Positions 36,263 to 45,035 of a DNA stretch of 64,000 nt are shown one piece after another (within the stretch, counting starts at the first letter, position 1; every line of letters begins with the position of its first letter). The stretch comes from CAZDBA01 sp965224765 (GTDB taxonomy: Bacteria > Planctomycetota > Planctomycetia > Pirellulales > Pirellulaceae), in the NCBI GenBank assembly GCA_965224765.1, contig CBDDAC010000015.1, positions 1 to 64,000 of the forward strand, in the 5' to 3' direction. The notes under the pieces were generated by a model. That model ran no database searches. It saw only the letters and a list, made by a program, of their open reading frames with translations, and had not been told where the DNA came from. The translations under genes and the position numbers were made by a program.

Positions 36263-36483
36263 ATTGGCTTTGGCCCCGAAATAGGGCAATTGATGCAAGA
36301 GAATAAATTGAATATCATCGTTTCACCTCGCGTTCAAAGAGTGAAAATCACAACGCCATTAGCCTCCGCCAAGGAATTTTTCCATGAATTCCAAAACGGC
36401 GATAGAGTTAGTCTCAACGGCAAACCGACGCCCACAGGAATCATCCTTTACCGTTAAATGGAACTTTTGCGCCAAGTCAAACA

Positions 36484-36936
36484 ATGAAACGACTGCAGTT
36501 CTCAATCAAACACCTCCTGCTGTTGGCAGTCGTGGCCTGCGTCATCGGATTCAGCGTCAATCGGGTACAAACCAGCCGCAAGAGCCGATTTGCAACCTAC
36601 CAAATCTGGAATCTGGACGGTCAAACGGCGGGTTTAACTTCGAAAACTTTTGTCGCTCCCAACAGTGGGATTAACCGTATCTCCTTGACGTTTCATCACG
36701 GTTTCTGGAATGACCTAGCGGGATTTGATCACACCGCAGCAATCTTTTTGCCGGAAAGTGAGTACAACCTCCCCATCGAATTCGAATGGATTCAGCGATT
36801 CGAAACCGCGGTTGCAGCGATGCCACATCTCAAGGTAGTGTGGGTTGAACGACAAGACATTGATGAAGAAACACTTCATCATTTAGCGAAAAAATTCACG
36901 AAGATTCGGTTTGAGCGGGCTGCAAAAAACGAGTGA
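36484..36936 (+). CDS. Single-span membrane protein of 150 residues, unknown function
   Basis: The product starts MKRLQFSIKHLLLLAVVACVIGF, a positively charged N-terminus and one membrane span of a type seen at the start of many planctomycete proteins. About 115 outside residues follow without a motif I recognise; they include the acidic segment WVERQDIDEETLHHL. The gene is short and flanked by repeats. The 332-bp stretch upstream holds the inverted repeat at 36161-36262 and nothing else clear. Confidence 0.6.
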   Translation: MKRLQFSIKHLLLLAVVACVIGFSVNRVQTSRKSRFATYQIWNLDGQTAGLTSKTFVAPNSGINRISLTFHHGFWNDLAGFDHTAAIFLPESEYNLPIEFEWIQRFETAVAAMPHLKVVWVERQDIDEETLHHLAKKFTKIRFERAAKNE

Positions 36937-37283
36937 TACAAAACGACTCCAGATCGGCGACATGTGCATTGCGCTCGACGCGTAAGCGCGTGAGCGAGGT
37001 ACAGCCTGCGGTGGTCCGGTTTCGGTAAAGCCAGCAGCCTTCGCCGATCGGTTCGTGCACGAAAAAGTCGACGGATGCCTTCGTTCCACGACTTTGTTTG
37101 AAGATGGGAACGCTACCCCAGACTCAAAGTCTGGGGCTAATGGAAATAGCCGCTCCGCGGCAAAGAGATGAGGCGAGTTATGATGCAGCGAGCTGGTTCA
37201 ATTCGCCAAGTTGTTACCGGGATCGAAATCAAAGCATTTAGTGGTCGATACTACAACCGGAAATCCTGAATCATCAAGTTCGA
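36937..37283. other. 347-bp gap with repeat family B and a degenerate palindrome
   Basis: A remnant of family A (CGACGCGTAAGCGCGTGAGCG, from 36976) and a copy of family B (37117-37161) lie here. No gene is supported. Confidence 0.55.
37117..37161. repeat. Dispersed repeat, family B
   Basis: A short hairpin, CCCCAGACT with AGTCTGGGG, is followed by GCTAATGGAAATAGCCGCTC and CGCGGC. Related copies begin at about 43499, 43754 and 44011, and the right flank of the IS ending at 29547 resembles it. Confidence 0.75.
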
Positions 37284-38000
37284 CTACTTCATGACCGGTT
37301 TGCAAAAGTGATGAAGCCCCAGCTCAATCAACTCCAACTCGATTTGCTCATCCGTGGGTTCATTCATCGAAGCAACGACCTGCTCCAGAAGTATTGCCCC
37401 AAATCGCTTTCTGGCGCGATGGATAAAAACTCGAAACGCGGACGAGGCTGGAATGCTCTTATCAGTTTCAGAAAGATTCTGATGAAGCTGAGTCGTAGTG
37501 AGCTTGGGAAAGTCAACTCGGGCACGCAATACGGAGAAATAGGGGCGCCCCGTTTGTTGCTGCAATTGCTCTAACCGATTCCAGGCTTCGTCCAACAATG
37601 ACTGGCGCCACGCCAATGAGAATGAATCGTCCTTCGATTTAACTTCCGGTTCTGCGAAAGAATCAATTTCTTCGCCCGACCCGAACTTCCTTTGTTTCTT
37701 TGTCCGTCGATAGTAATCGATCATCAATCGATACAGCGCGGTTTTGATCATGCTTCGAAAGCGACCTTTGTGGCTGTCTGCATTTCGAAAATCACCGCGA
37801 ATCAACCGCAGCGCGAACTCCTGAAAAACGTCTGCCGCGCCATCTTCATCGCGCATCGAGGCAAGAAGATATCTCTTGATCGAAGGGCCATAAATATCAA
37901 TCAGCTCCGTTTGCGCCTGGTTTCCTGAAACCTGGGAGTCATGAGCCTCTCGCACGACCGCCCATTGAGTTTCGATGCGACTTAAGTGACTACTGGACAT
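37284..38000 (-). CDS. ECF-type RNA polymerase sigma factor
   Basis: The 238-residue product has sigma region 2 in MRDEDGAADVFQEFALRLIR and FRSMIKTALYRLMIDYYRRT, and region 4 in SAFRVFIHRARKRFGAILLE. It belongs to the broad planctomycete ECF group but differs from the factor at 31123, and no kinase gene adjoins it. The ATG at 38000 was chosen because AAGGAA precedes it on the minus strand; the longer frame to 38135 runs into the comEC end. It ends close to repeat-containing DNA. The regulator and regulon are unknown. Confidence 0.82.
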   Translation of the reverse strand: MSSSHLSRIETQWAVVREAHDSQVSGNQAQTELIDIYGPSIKRYLLASMRDEDGAADVFQEFALRLIRGDFRNADSHKGRFRSMIKTALYRLMIDYYRRTKKQRKFGSGEEIDSFAEPEVKSKDDSFSLAWRQSLLDEAWNRLEQLQQQTGRPYFSVLRARVDFPKLTTTQLHQNLSETDKSIPASSAFRVFIHRARKRFGAILLEQVVASMNEPTDEQIELELIELGLHHFCKPVMK

Positions 38001-38131
38001 GAATTTCCTTTCAATTTGATACCCATCCATGGTTAGATGTGCAGCCAAAAGGAGACGGGGACAAACAATCCCGAAATTCTGTCGTAGGAAGGCTTCTCCT
38101 GCATTTCCCCGTTCGAAAGTTCTCCCAGGCC

Positions 38132-40687
38132 TCATTTCTTATCGATCGATTCAAAACCGCGGTCGGAATAAAAACTCGGACTCGACCGCTGGCCGTGAAT
38201 CCACTTTTTCACGTTCAAGCCTTCACCAGTGATACGGCATCGAATCGCACCGTCCCGACCGGTAACCCATGTCTTACATCCTGCCAGTTCAAACTCGCCA
38301 ATGGCTTGCCAGTTGATCCGACGATTGCTTGCACTGACCACAACATGATCTGGCGTCGCCCAATGCGCAAACTCATTGGGCTGACTATTAAGACTTCCAT
38401 GATGCGGTGCCATCACCAAATCAAAATGCCGGGAACGCATGTTCATTAGCCGCGACAGTCCTGCCCCCTCCAAATCGCCAGGCAGCAACACTTTCCTCCC
38501 CATCGCTTCCACCGACAAAACCAAACTGTCCGAATTGTCGTTTCCTTGCGTGCCATGCCCGGGTGGTCCCAATACATTGATGGTTACTTGATCGCTTTGC
38601 ACCACCAACTGCATTCCTCCAACCAACGTGCGAACTTCAACGCCCTGCCGATCCAGCTCGTTGAGTAAACACTGGACTGCCGGCGAGTCATTGCCTGCCA
38701 TCATGGGCGTTATGTAGACAACGCCGATCGAAAACCGACGACTAAGTTCGACCGCGGAATTGAAATGGTCAACATCAGCATGGCTTAGCACCATCGCGTC
38801 GATATGCTGAATCTGCTGATCCCAAAGAACCGCCGAGATATTGGCGACTCCGTACTCTGCCGATCCAAAACACCCTGCGTCATAGATCACAGTCTGGCCC
38901 TTAGGTAACCTCATCAACACACTTCCACCATGTCCAGTATCTACAACAATCATATCAATGTAGCTCATCTTCGTAGCATTCTGAGCCCGCAACCAAACAG
39001 GCCCCACCCAACCGGCCAAGATCCAAATCACACAGGCCACGATCAACCAACGCCCTGAAACTCGTGTCGGAGGGTAAATCACCATCATCAAAAAAAGAAG
39101 ATAGAAAACCACCACAGAACCTACGCCAGGTCCGCTGGTCCAAAAATACGCCGCAGGTACCTTTTGCCCGAACAGGACAAACGCTTCAATCCAGAACAGA
39201 CTTGTATCACAAATCCAACCGGCAAAATCGGCTGCGCCAGGCCACCACCAACCGAAAAACAGGACGGCCAGCCCCGCATATAACGCCAGTGCAATAGGCA
39301 ACATCAACAAGGGATTCAGGAACAGTCCAACTGGCACCAGCAAATGAAACTTCAACGCCACCAAGGGCGTCGTAACCGACCCGATTAAGAAGCTAACCTT
39401 GTAGGCAAGCAACACCTTTTGCCAGGTCTTTTTCGCAATTCGAACTGTCGGACTTCGCGTGTTGCTGATCAAGCGTTTAAGCGGATCAGCTTCGACCCCT
39501 GGCGTGGTCCAGCGTTCGCAACCCACCATCGCCCCGACAGCCAGAAAGGAAAGCTGCGGACCGATTTGAAAAAGGTCAGCTGGATTCATTGCAAGAATAA
39601 TCAGAGCCGCCAGTGCCAATAAGTTGTACGACATTCCGCAACGGCCCATTAACCGTGCCAGACAAAACAAAACAATCAAAACCGTAGCTCGCATCACAGG
39701 AGGTCGAAACTCAACCAACCAGGCAAAGCAAATCACAAATGCCATGGTGAAGAGTAGGGCAGTGGACCTTTGCATTAATCCGAGACGGAAAAACATAAAA
39801 AACACTCCCGCCAGAATACCGATATGCAGCCCAGAGATTGCCAATAAATGAACGGTGCCGGTAACAAGAAACTGATTGCGTCGATCTGGACTCAACTGTT
39901 CCCGATTGCCCAACAGTATCGCAGAAGCAAATGCCGCCCTATCTGTCTCAACATGACTCCAGAGCACTCGATTCAACTGACGTCGCAACCAGGACTTCAG
40001 CCGTGCAATCGCCAAGGGAGGCGCCGCGCCGACAAGAACGATGCCTTCCGAACGGAACGCGTGAATTTTGACAAGCTGACGGCGGCTTCGACTCGAATCT
40101 CGAAAGTCCGACTGTCCTGGATTCCTCGTTCCGCCTGCGCCCACCAGACGTCCGAACACTTGTACGGTATCGCCGCTATTCAAATGACTGGCGTTTGCAT
40201 GGACAATCAGTTCAGCTTGACCCGAAACCGCTACCCACTCGCGACCCTTTCGAACCTTCTGAATATGAGTCGATACTCGGGTTCGTTCACTGGCAGGAAT
40301 TGGGTTCAAGACGTCGTCTGAATTCGCAGCAATCTGACGAGGTTCGCTAATCAATTTGACTTGCACGCAAACCAAAGTTGAATCGGGCTGCGTGAACTTC
40401 TGAACATCATCTGCCGGAAACCAGTTCCATTGACTGTGATGCCACAATCCTGCAAGTGAGGCCCAAGCCAACATAAGCAGCATTGATGATAAAAGGTACT
40501 TCTCAGATCGAAACAAATACAACCAGGCCGAACACGCCAATAACCCGATGACGGGATAGAGCATCCAATGGCAATCGAACATTCGATCCGCAACCAAACC
40601 TCCACACGCCGCGAGCGCAATCAAGACGATAGGCTGCGGTTGTATTTGGGCGCAGGATTTCGCTGCAGTGGCATCTGGAACAGTCAA
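38132..40687 (-). CDS. comEC: ComEC/Rec2-type DNA-uptake channel protein
   Basis: This inner-membrane protein carries single-stranded DNA across the membrane during natural transformation. The 851-residue protein has two N-terminal spans and an OB-like outside domain (~residues 80-210). The competence core includes FLVTGTVHLLAISGLHIGIL and FRPPVMRATVLIVLFCLARL with about ten spans. A C-terminal metallo-beta-lactamase-like domain reads VVDTGHGGSVLMRL and VLSHADVDHFNSAVELSRRF with intact metal residues, then LLPGDLEGAG and APHHGS. All three parts are present, as in full-length ComEC. No other competence gene is nearby. Confidence 0.93.
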   Translation of the reverse strand: MTVPDATAAKSCAQIQPQPIVLIALAACGGLVADRMFDCHWMLYPVIGLLACSAWLYLFRSEKYLLSSMLLMLAWASLAGLWHHSQWNWFPADDVQKFTQPDSTLVCVQVKLISEPRQIAANSDDVLNPIPASERTRVSTHIQKVRKGREWVAVSGQAELIVHANASHLNSGDTVQVFGRLVGAGGTRNPGQSDFRDSSRSRRQLVKIHAFRSEGIVLVGAAPPLAIARLKSWLRRQLNRVLWSHVETDRAAFASAILLGNREQLSPDRRNQFLVTGTVHLLAISGLHIGILAGVFFMFFRLGLMQRSTALLFTMAFVICFAWLVEFRPPVMRATVLIVLFCLARLMGRCGMSYNLLALAALIILAMNPADLFQIGPQLSFLAVGAMVGCERWTTPGVEADPLKRLISNTRSPTVRIAKKTWQKVLLAYKVSFLIGSVTTPLVALKFHLLVPVGLFLNPLLMLPIALALYAGLAVLFFGWWWPGAADFAGWICDTSLFWIEAFVLFGQKVPAAYFWTSGPGVGSVVVFYLLFLMMVIYPPTRVSGRWLIVACVIWILAGWVGPVWLRAQNATKMSYIDMIVVDTGHGGSVLMRLPKGQTVIYDAGCFGSAEYGVANISAVLWDQQIQHIDAMVLSHADVDHFNSAVELSRRFSIGVVYITPMMAGNDSPAVQCLLNELDRQGVEVRTLVGGMQLVVQSDQVTINVLGPPGHGTQGNDNSDSLVLSVEAMGRKVLLPGDLEGAGLSRLMNMRSRHFDLVMAPHHGSLNSQPNEFAHWATPDHVVVSASNRRINWQAIGEFELAGCKTWVTGRDGAIRCRITGEGLNVKKWIHGQRSSPSFYSDRGFESIDKK

Positions 40688-40932
40688 AAGTTTTCAGCTC
40701 ACGAGAATTCAGAGCGTTGAATAGACCCATGGTTATAACGGGATTGCGTTACTACGAAAACCAGCCAGCAAATACGGCCCGGTGAATCGGCCCGCTTCTT
40801 TATCCAGAGCACAATTCGTTTAAGGCGTCGTGGTTCCCCGTCGTTTCAAAATAAAAAAAAGAATGGTGACACGATGAGGCTGTGACTTTTTCATTCGCGC
40901 TCGAATGGTTCCGCGTTTGCGATAGGTTTTAT

Positions 40933-40993
40933 GGAAACCCGACGCGTCAGCGAGGACGTGTCAGGTTCGTCCTCGCTGACGCATCGGGTTTCC
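40933..40993. repeat. Palindromic repeat, family A (reference copy)
   Basis: The arms GGAAACCCGACGCGTCAGCG and CGCTGACGCATCGGGTTTCC enclose AGGACGTGTCAGGTTCGTCCT. It can fold as a cruciform or hairpin of about 60 bases. The reading frame across it gives METRRVSED, a sequence that appears at the start of many spurious planctomycete proteins. Confidence 0.92.
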
Positions 40994-41200
40994 CAAAACA
41001 GGCGGAATGTGGATGTTCAGATGCAGTTGGCTACTGAGTCAGCCTCCAGTCGAGACAGGCAGTTTTGCTGCTTCGGAAAACAGCAGCGGTTGCGATTCGT
41101 TCTCGCGGCACTAGAGGAACAACTCGCCCAAATCCCGAAAGCCTACCTTTTCAAAGACCCAGGTAATTGATAAATACATCTAAGGTGCTAGCGCACAAAA

Positions 41201-41238
41201 AAGTCATAGCATGTCGCTCCATCGCCACGCTATGACTT
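41201..41238. terminator. Hairpin of uncertain role
   Basis: The arms AAGTCATAGC (41201-41210) and GCTATGACTT (41229-41238) enclose an 18-base loop. A-rich sequence on the left means that, read on the minus strand, the stem is followed by TTTTTTG, so it could terminate minus-strand transcription. Confidence 0.45.
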
Positions 41239-41538
41239 CTATCCTGATACGGAACAATCCGTGTTCCGTCCTCCCGGTATTTCCTTGATCGTCAAACTTT
41301 CACCGGATTCATGAGGCGATTGCGATTTTTTTCCAAAAGTCATTTGACATTCGTTTTCTAGCGGATTGCCGCAGAACACTCCCAAAAAACGCAGAAAACT
41401 GAGACTCTAGAGAATGCTTGCTGGCAGTTGGCAACGCTTTATCGGCCTGCAACAATTGCGGTGTCGTTATCGGTTCTGGAAGTCACAGCAATTTTACTGA
41501 TGCGAACCCCCAAGGACGCCAGACGCAGGGAGCATGCA

Positions 41539-42756
41539 ATGGCAAAACAAACTTCCAATTTGACCAAGACCATCATCAAACAACCCAACTTCAACGGTTT
41601 TGGGCCTTCGATTCTTATTCCACAAACTCGTGGCCGCATCCGTAGAAATGAGTTGCCTTCTGATCGGCTTGAAGGTCGAAAACTGCTCCGTGAAAAATGC
41701 CCCAAAACACCTGGTGTATACGGATGGTTAAACGGTGATGGCCAACTGACCTATGTTGGCAAATCCAAGTGCCTGCGACTCAGGCTACTTTCTTACTACG
41801 CCAAAACGCCCACCGAAAAAAAGATGGAGCGAATCCGCAGCCAAAGTAAGTATCTGATTTGGGAACCTATCTCGGATGAATTGTTGGCGTTGCTTCGTGA
41901 GCAAGAGTTGATTTTCCGATGGACTCCTGAATTCAATGCCCAGGGGCAGCCCAATCGGCGGCTTCCTGCTTTTTTGTGCGTCAGCAAATCCTCCGCTCCT
42001 AACCTGTTTTCGGCGACCCACCTTACCACCCGCGTATCCGAAGCTTACGGACCTATACCTGGAACTGGCCGATTGTCTGAAGCAGCGACCTGCGTTAACT
42101 ATCTGTTCAAACTCCGTGACTGCCCAGAAAAGACCCCCTTCGAGTTTAGCAACCAACTTCAATTGTTTCATGAACCTCCGCGTGCCAAATGCATTCGCCA
42201 CGAACTGGGAAGCTGTCCCGCACCATGTGCAGGCAGCTGCACCCAAACTCAGTACTCCAACGGATTAAAGAACACACTGGACTTCCTGCAAGGTCGTGAT
42301 CGAACCATCGTCAAACAAGTCGAAAAAGAAATGCAATTGGCAGCCAAGCAAATGAGGTTTGAGCAGGCAGCCGTATTACGCGACCGATTCAAGACGATAC
42401 GCTGGCTCGATCGCCAGCTTCAGAGGCTTCGAGACACCAAGAGCCGACTCAATGGCGTAATCCCGATCGAAGCGAGACAAAATCGAGTTGTTTGGCTGGT
42501 CCTCCGCGGCGGGCGGCTGATTGACAATATGCTGGAACCCTCCGATCGGGGCCAAGCCCGTTTTACCGGTGAAACTCTTCAGAAACTTGCCGATCAATCC
42601 AGTGACACGCCCACGAACCGGCTGGATATCAAGTTACAACTGATCATTTCTGCTTGGTTTCGTAAGCAAAAGGACTGGTACGAGCGGGTGATCCCATTTG
42701 AGGAAATCATTCAACGCTGCGAAGCATTCGGGCGTTCTCACGCGATTAGCGCCTAA
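41539..42756 (+). CDS. GIY-YIG nuclease, UvrC N-terminal half type (Cho-like)
   Basis: The 405-residue product matches the N-terminal half of UvrC, the incision nuclease of nucleotide-excision repair. The GIY-YIG domain reads GVYGWLNGDGQLTYVGKSKC, then RLRLLSYYAKTPTEKKMERI. A cysteine-rich stretch follows (KCIRHELGSCPAPCAGSCTQ) and the UvrB-contact motif is MQLAAKQMRFEQAAVLRDRF. There is no RNase-H-like endonuclease domain or helix-hairpin-helix tail, so it resembles E. coli Cho more than full UvrC. It would make the 3' incision at damage sites. The start at 41539 (MAKQTSN) was preferred over 41428, which adds an unlikely hydrophobic leader. Confidence 0.88.
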   Translation: MAKQTSNLTKTIIKQPNFNGFGPSILIPQTRGRIRRNELPSDRLEGRKLLREKCPKTPGVYGWLNGDGQLTYVGKSKCLRLRLLSYYAKTPTEKKMERIRSQSKYLIWEPISDELLALLREQELIFRWTPEFNAQGQPNRRLPAFLCVSKSSAPNLFSATHLTTRVSEAYGPIPGTGRLSEAATCVNYLFKLRDCPEKTPFEFSNQLQLFHEPPRAKCIRHELGSCPAPCAGSCTQTQYSNGLKNTLDFLQGRDRTIVKQVEKEMQLAAKQMRFEQAAVLRDRFKTIRWLDRQLQRLRDTKSRLNGVIPIEARQNRVVWLVLRGGRLIDNMLEPSDRGQARFTGETLQKLADQSSDTPTNRLDIKLQLIISAWFRKQKDWYERVIPFEEIIQRCEAFGRSHAISA

Positions 42757-43039
42757 TCTGGCAGACAAAAGCAGCTTTGCCGCCGTCCACAGCCTCAGAA
42801 GCGACACATTTTTCGGAGATTCCAAGAGAAGCCTCGATGGTGTGGCGTGCAAATAAATGGAAATTGCGGCGAGACTCCACGTTTTGGACAATTTCCGCCC
42901 TGTCAACGGACCGAGGAAAACGACGATTTCTTGGCCAAATTTAACTTGGAAAGAAATTGATGCCGTTGCCAGATTTCAGTCGATTGATATACTACGAGGC
43001 TCATTAAACGAACGAAATAGTGATATTTGGAACTCAGTC

Positions 43040-43300
43040 ATGGCACGCATGTGTGACATTTGTGGAAAACACACCCAAAAAGGCAACGCAATTGAGACTC
43101 GCGGTAAAGCGAAATACCTCGGTGGTGTTGGTACCAAAATCACAGGAAAGACACGCCGTGACTTTCGCCCTAACCTACAAAAGGTGCGAGCCGCAACTCC
43201 CAACGGTGGCGTCAAATCGATGACGGTTTGCACTCAGTGCATCCGTAGCGGCAAAGTCCGAAAGGCCGTTAAGCAAAAGCCTTTCAAGCTGCCCTCATAA
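43040..43300 (+). CDS. rpmB: Large-subunit ribosomal protein L28
   Basis: This 86-residue structural protein of the 50S subunit starts MARMCDICGKHTQKGNAIET and contains TKITGKTRRDFRPNLQKVR. Two CxxC pairs (CDIC near the start, CTQC near the end) make it a zinc-binding form. The open frame extends back to 42857 but those residues are unrelated; the ATG at 43040 gives the family's usual N-terminus. A strong terminator follows at 43351. Confidence 0.97.
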   Translation: MARMCDICGKHTQKGNAIETRGKAKYLGGVGTKITGKTRRDFRPNLQKVRAATPNGGVKSMTVCTQCIRSGKVRKAVKQKPFKLPS

Positions 43301-43350
43301 GACAGAACCTTTCCGTCACGAAAATGAGATTGCGTCTTTCACGCATTTTT

Positions 43351-43377
43351 GGCCAAGCAATAATTGCTTGGCCTTTT
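43351..43377 (+). terminator. Rho-independent terminator after rpmB
   Basis: A perfect 10-bp stem, GGCCAAGCAA / TTGCTTGGCC, with a three-base loop TAA, is followed by TTTT. It lies 50 bp after the rpmB stop codon. Confidence 0.92.
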
Positions 43378-43496
43378 GCATTGGTGAATCTGAATTGTGA
43401 TCCCCATGCGGCAAACCGTATGGCTGAATAAGAACGATCCTCCGGGACATCGGGATGCGACACGGTCTGAAGCGAACCCGCCAATTTACAGATGCC

Positions 43497-44200
43497 TCCC
43501 CAGACTAAAAGTCTGGCGCTAAGGGAAATAGCCGCTCTGCGGCCAGCAGATGGAGGGGAACAATCGTAACCCGACAACGTTATGATTTTTTCATCCGCGT
43601 ACGAAATTATCGGCCTAGGCATTCGCCTCTATGGAAACCCGACGCGTGAGCGAGGAACAGCCAGGTCCGTCCTCGCTCACGCGTCGGGTTTCCAATAAGC
43701 CTTACCTAAAGCCGGATGCCGTCGCGCCCCGACTCCCCGCTATCGGGTGATGCCACCCCTGACTAAAGTCTGGCGCTAAGGAAATAGCCGCTCTGCGGCA
43801 AGCGGATGGCGGGGAACAATCGCAACCCGACAACGTTATGATTTTTTCATCCGCGTACGAAATTATCGGCCTAGGCATTCGCCTCTATGGAAACCCGACG
43901 CGTCAGCGAGGAACAGCCAGGTCCGTCCTCACTCACGCGTCGGGTTTCCAATAAGCCTTACCTAAAGCCGGATGCCGTCGCGCCCCGACTCCCCGCTATC
44001 GGGTGATGCCACCCCTGACTAAAGTCTGGCGCTAAGGGAAATAGCCGCTCTGCGGCAAACGGATGGCGGGGAACAATCGCAACCCAACAACGTTATGATT
44101 TTTTCATCCGCGTACGAAATGATCGGCCTAGGCATTCGCCTCTATGGAAACCCGACGCGTCAGCGAGGAACAGCCAGGTCCGCGTACGAAATGATGGCCA
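43497..44200. repeat. ~257-bp tandem repeat, 2.7 copies
   Basis: The same string (GACTAAAGTCTGGCGCTAAG) recurs at 43503, 43761 and 44017, which gives periods of 258 and 256 bp. Each unit holds a family B hairpin, the leader TTATGATTTTTTCATCCGCG, a family A palindrome (from 43633, 43889 and 44145) and a spacer ending CCGCTATCGGGTGATGCCAC. The third unit breaks off inside the palindrome near 44181 and is followed by a second partial copy of the leader (CCGCGTACGAAATGATGGCC). Confidence 0.92.
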
Positions 44201-44475
44201 AGGCATTCTTCACCCCATGGGGAAGGAAAACATTCTTGAACCCTATCGTCACAAAAATTAACGCGAAATGCATTGCGTTTGGAAACGTCATTGACTGCGA
44301 CTCAAGAAACGGTATCCCAAATCAATATGACTCTCATTGCTGAATCGTCAAGATAATCGAAATACGATTTCAAAAACCACCTTGCCTTAGGCGATAGCCA
44401 TCCTGCCGTTCGGGTTCACCGGTGATTTCCAAATAAACGTAGGTTGAGCAACGACGATTGTTCTCGAAAGAAAAA

Positions 44476-44934
44476 TTACCGATTGGCGGCTTTCACGCCT
44501 TCCGCTCTCGCCTCACAGGCCAATCGAAAAGCCTCTTTGTCACCATGTTGGTGAACGCTAAAGGATTTTGTACGGCGTCGACCACGTCCATCAGTCCACT
44601 GAGAAATCCAGTACCAGTAGTGATATTCATAATCGCCACGGCTATCAATTTGTTTATGGAGCCGAACTCCGACCATCCCCGATGTGTTTCTCTTGGATGG
44701 ATTTTTTGACAACTCCTCGACGGAATACCGACTGTGGGATGCCTCTAATTCGTCACGATAATTTTTGGCGGCAGTGAGAGCACCGCGCCTGCCGCCGAAT
44801 TTGCTATCCGAAAAGAACTTTTCGATCTTTTCGCCTTTTCTTTGAAAGCGAACTTCCCATCCACCGTAGGGTCTCCCACTACTGCTGGTCATATCGATTC
44901 GAGATACATTTCGGCGAGGATTCTTGCGCGCCAT
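44476..44934 (-). CDS. Protein with two AP2-like DNA-binding domains
   Basis: The 152-residue basic product has two segments of AP2/ERF-like pattern. The first, MARKNPRRNVSRIDMTSSSG then GGWEVRFQRKGEKIEKFFSD and GALTAAKNYRDEL, spans residues ~5-62. The second, SGMVGVRLHKQIDSRGDYEY then YWISQWTDGRGRRRTKSFSV and EAFRLACEARAEG, spans ~83-148. Both have the three-strand-plus-helix signature of AP2 domains, which in bacteria and phages often accompany homing nucleases; none is attached here. An AGGAGA ribosome site stands six bases before the ATG. The target and role are unknown. It borders the tandem repeat array. Confidence 0.72.
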   Translation of the reverse strand: MARKNPRRNVSRIDMTSSSGRPYGGWEVRFQRKGEKIEKFFSDSKFGGRRGALTAAKNYRDELEASHSRYSVEELSKNPSKRNTSGMVGVRLHKQIDSRGDYEYHYWYWISQWTDGRGRRRTKSFSVHQHGDKEAFRLACEARAEGVKAANR

Positions 44935-45035
44935 CGGATTCTCCTGAAGACGAACGGAAATACCATTGTTCTAAAAAAGCTGCAGCAGAGTAGGTTAATT
45001 CGCGAGACGAAAGCAGACTAACTCATGTGGATTAG

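Larger units (their letters stand above)
40688..41538 (+). other. 851-bp gap with a full palindromic repeat
   Basis: The region contains the best copy of family A (40933-40993), its leader (GGCTGTGACTTTTTCATTCG, 40879-40897) and a 10-bp-stem hairpin at 41201-41238. The 79-residue frame at 40931 begins inside the repeat (METRRVSEDVSGSSSLTHRV) and is treated as an artefact. Nothing else gene-like is supported. Confidence 0.6.
43301..44475. other. 1175-bp non-coding region occupied by a tandem repeat array
   Basis: After the rpmB terminator, most of this stretch is the ~257-bp tandem unit with its embedded family A and B repeats. The remaining ~280 bp up to the AP2-like gene contain no gene I can support; the frame at 44095 starts inside the array and is an artefact. 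Confidence 0.7.

Noticed and set aside
38029..38449. 136-residue frame on the plus strand across the end of comEC
   Set aside because: It lies opposite the conserved metallo-beta-lactamase domain of ComEC, which has clear family motifs.
40931..41170. 79-residue ORF beginning METRRVSED
   Set aside because: It begins within a palindromic repeat and has no ribosome site or motif; considered an artefact.
43497..44200. Possible riboswitch or tRNA-like cluster in the 257-bp units
   Set aside because: The hairpins are explained by the dispersed repeats. No tRNA arms or known riboswitch core were seen, and no gene follows on the same strand within reach.
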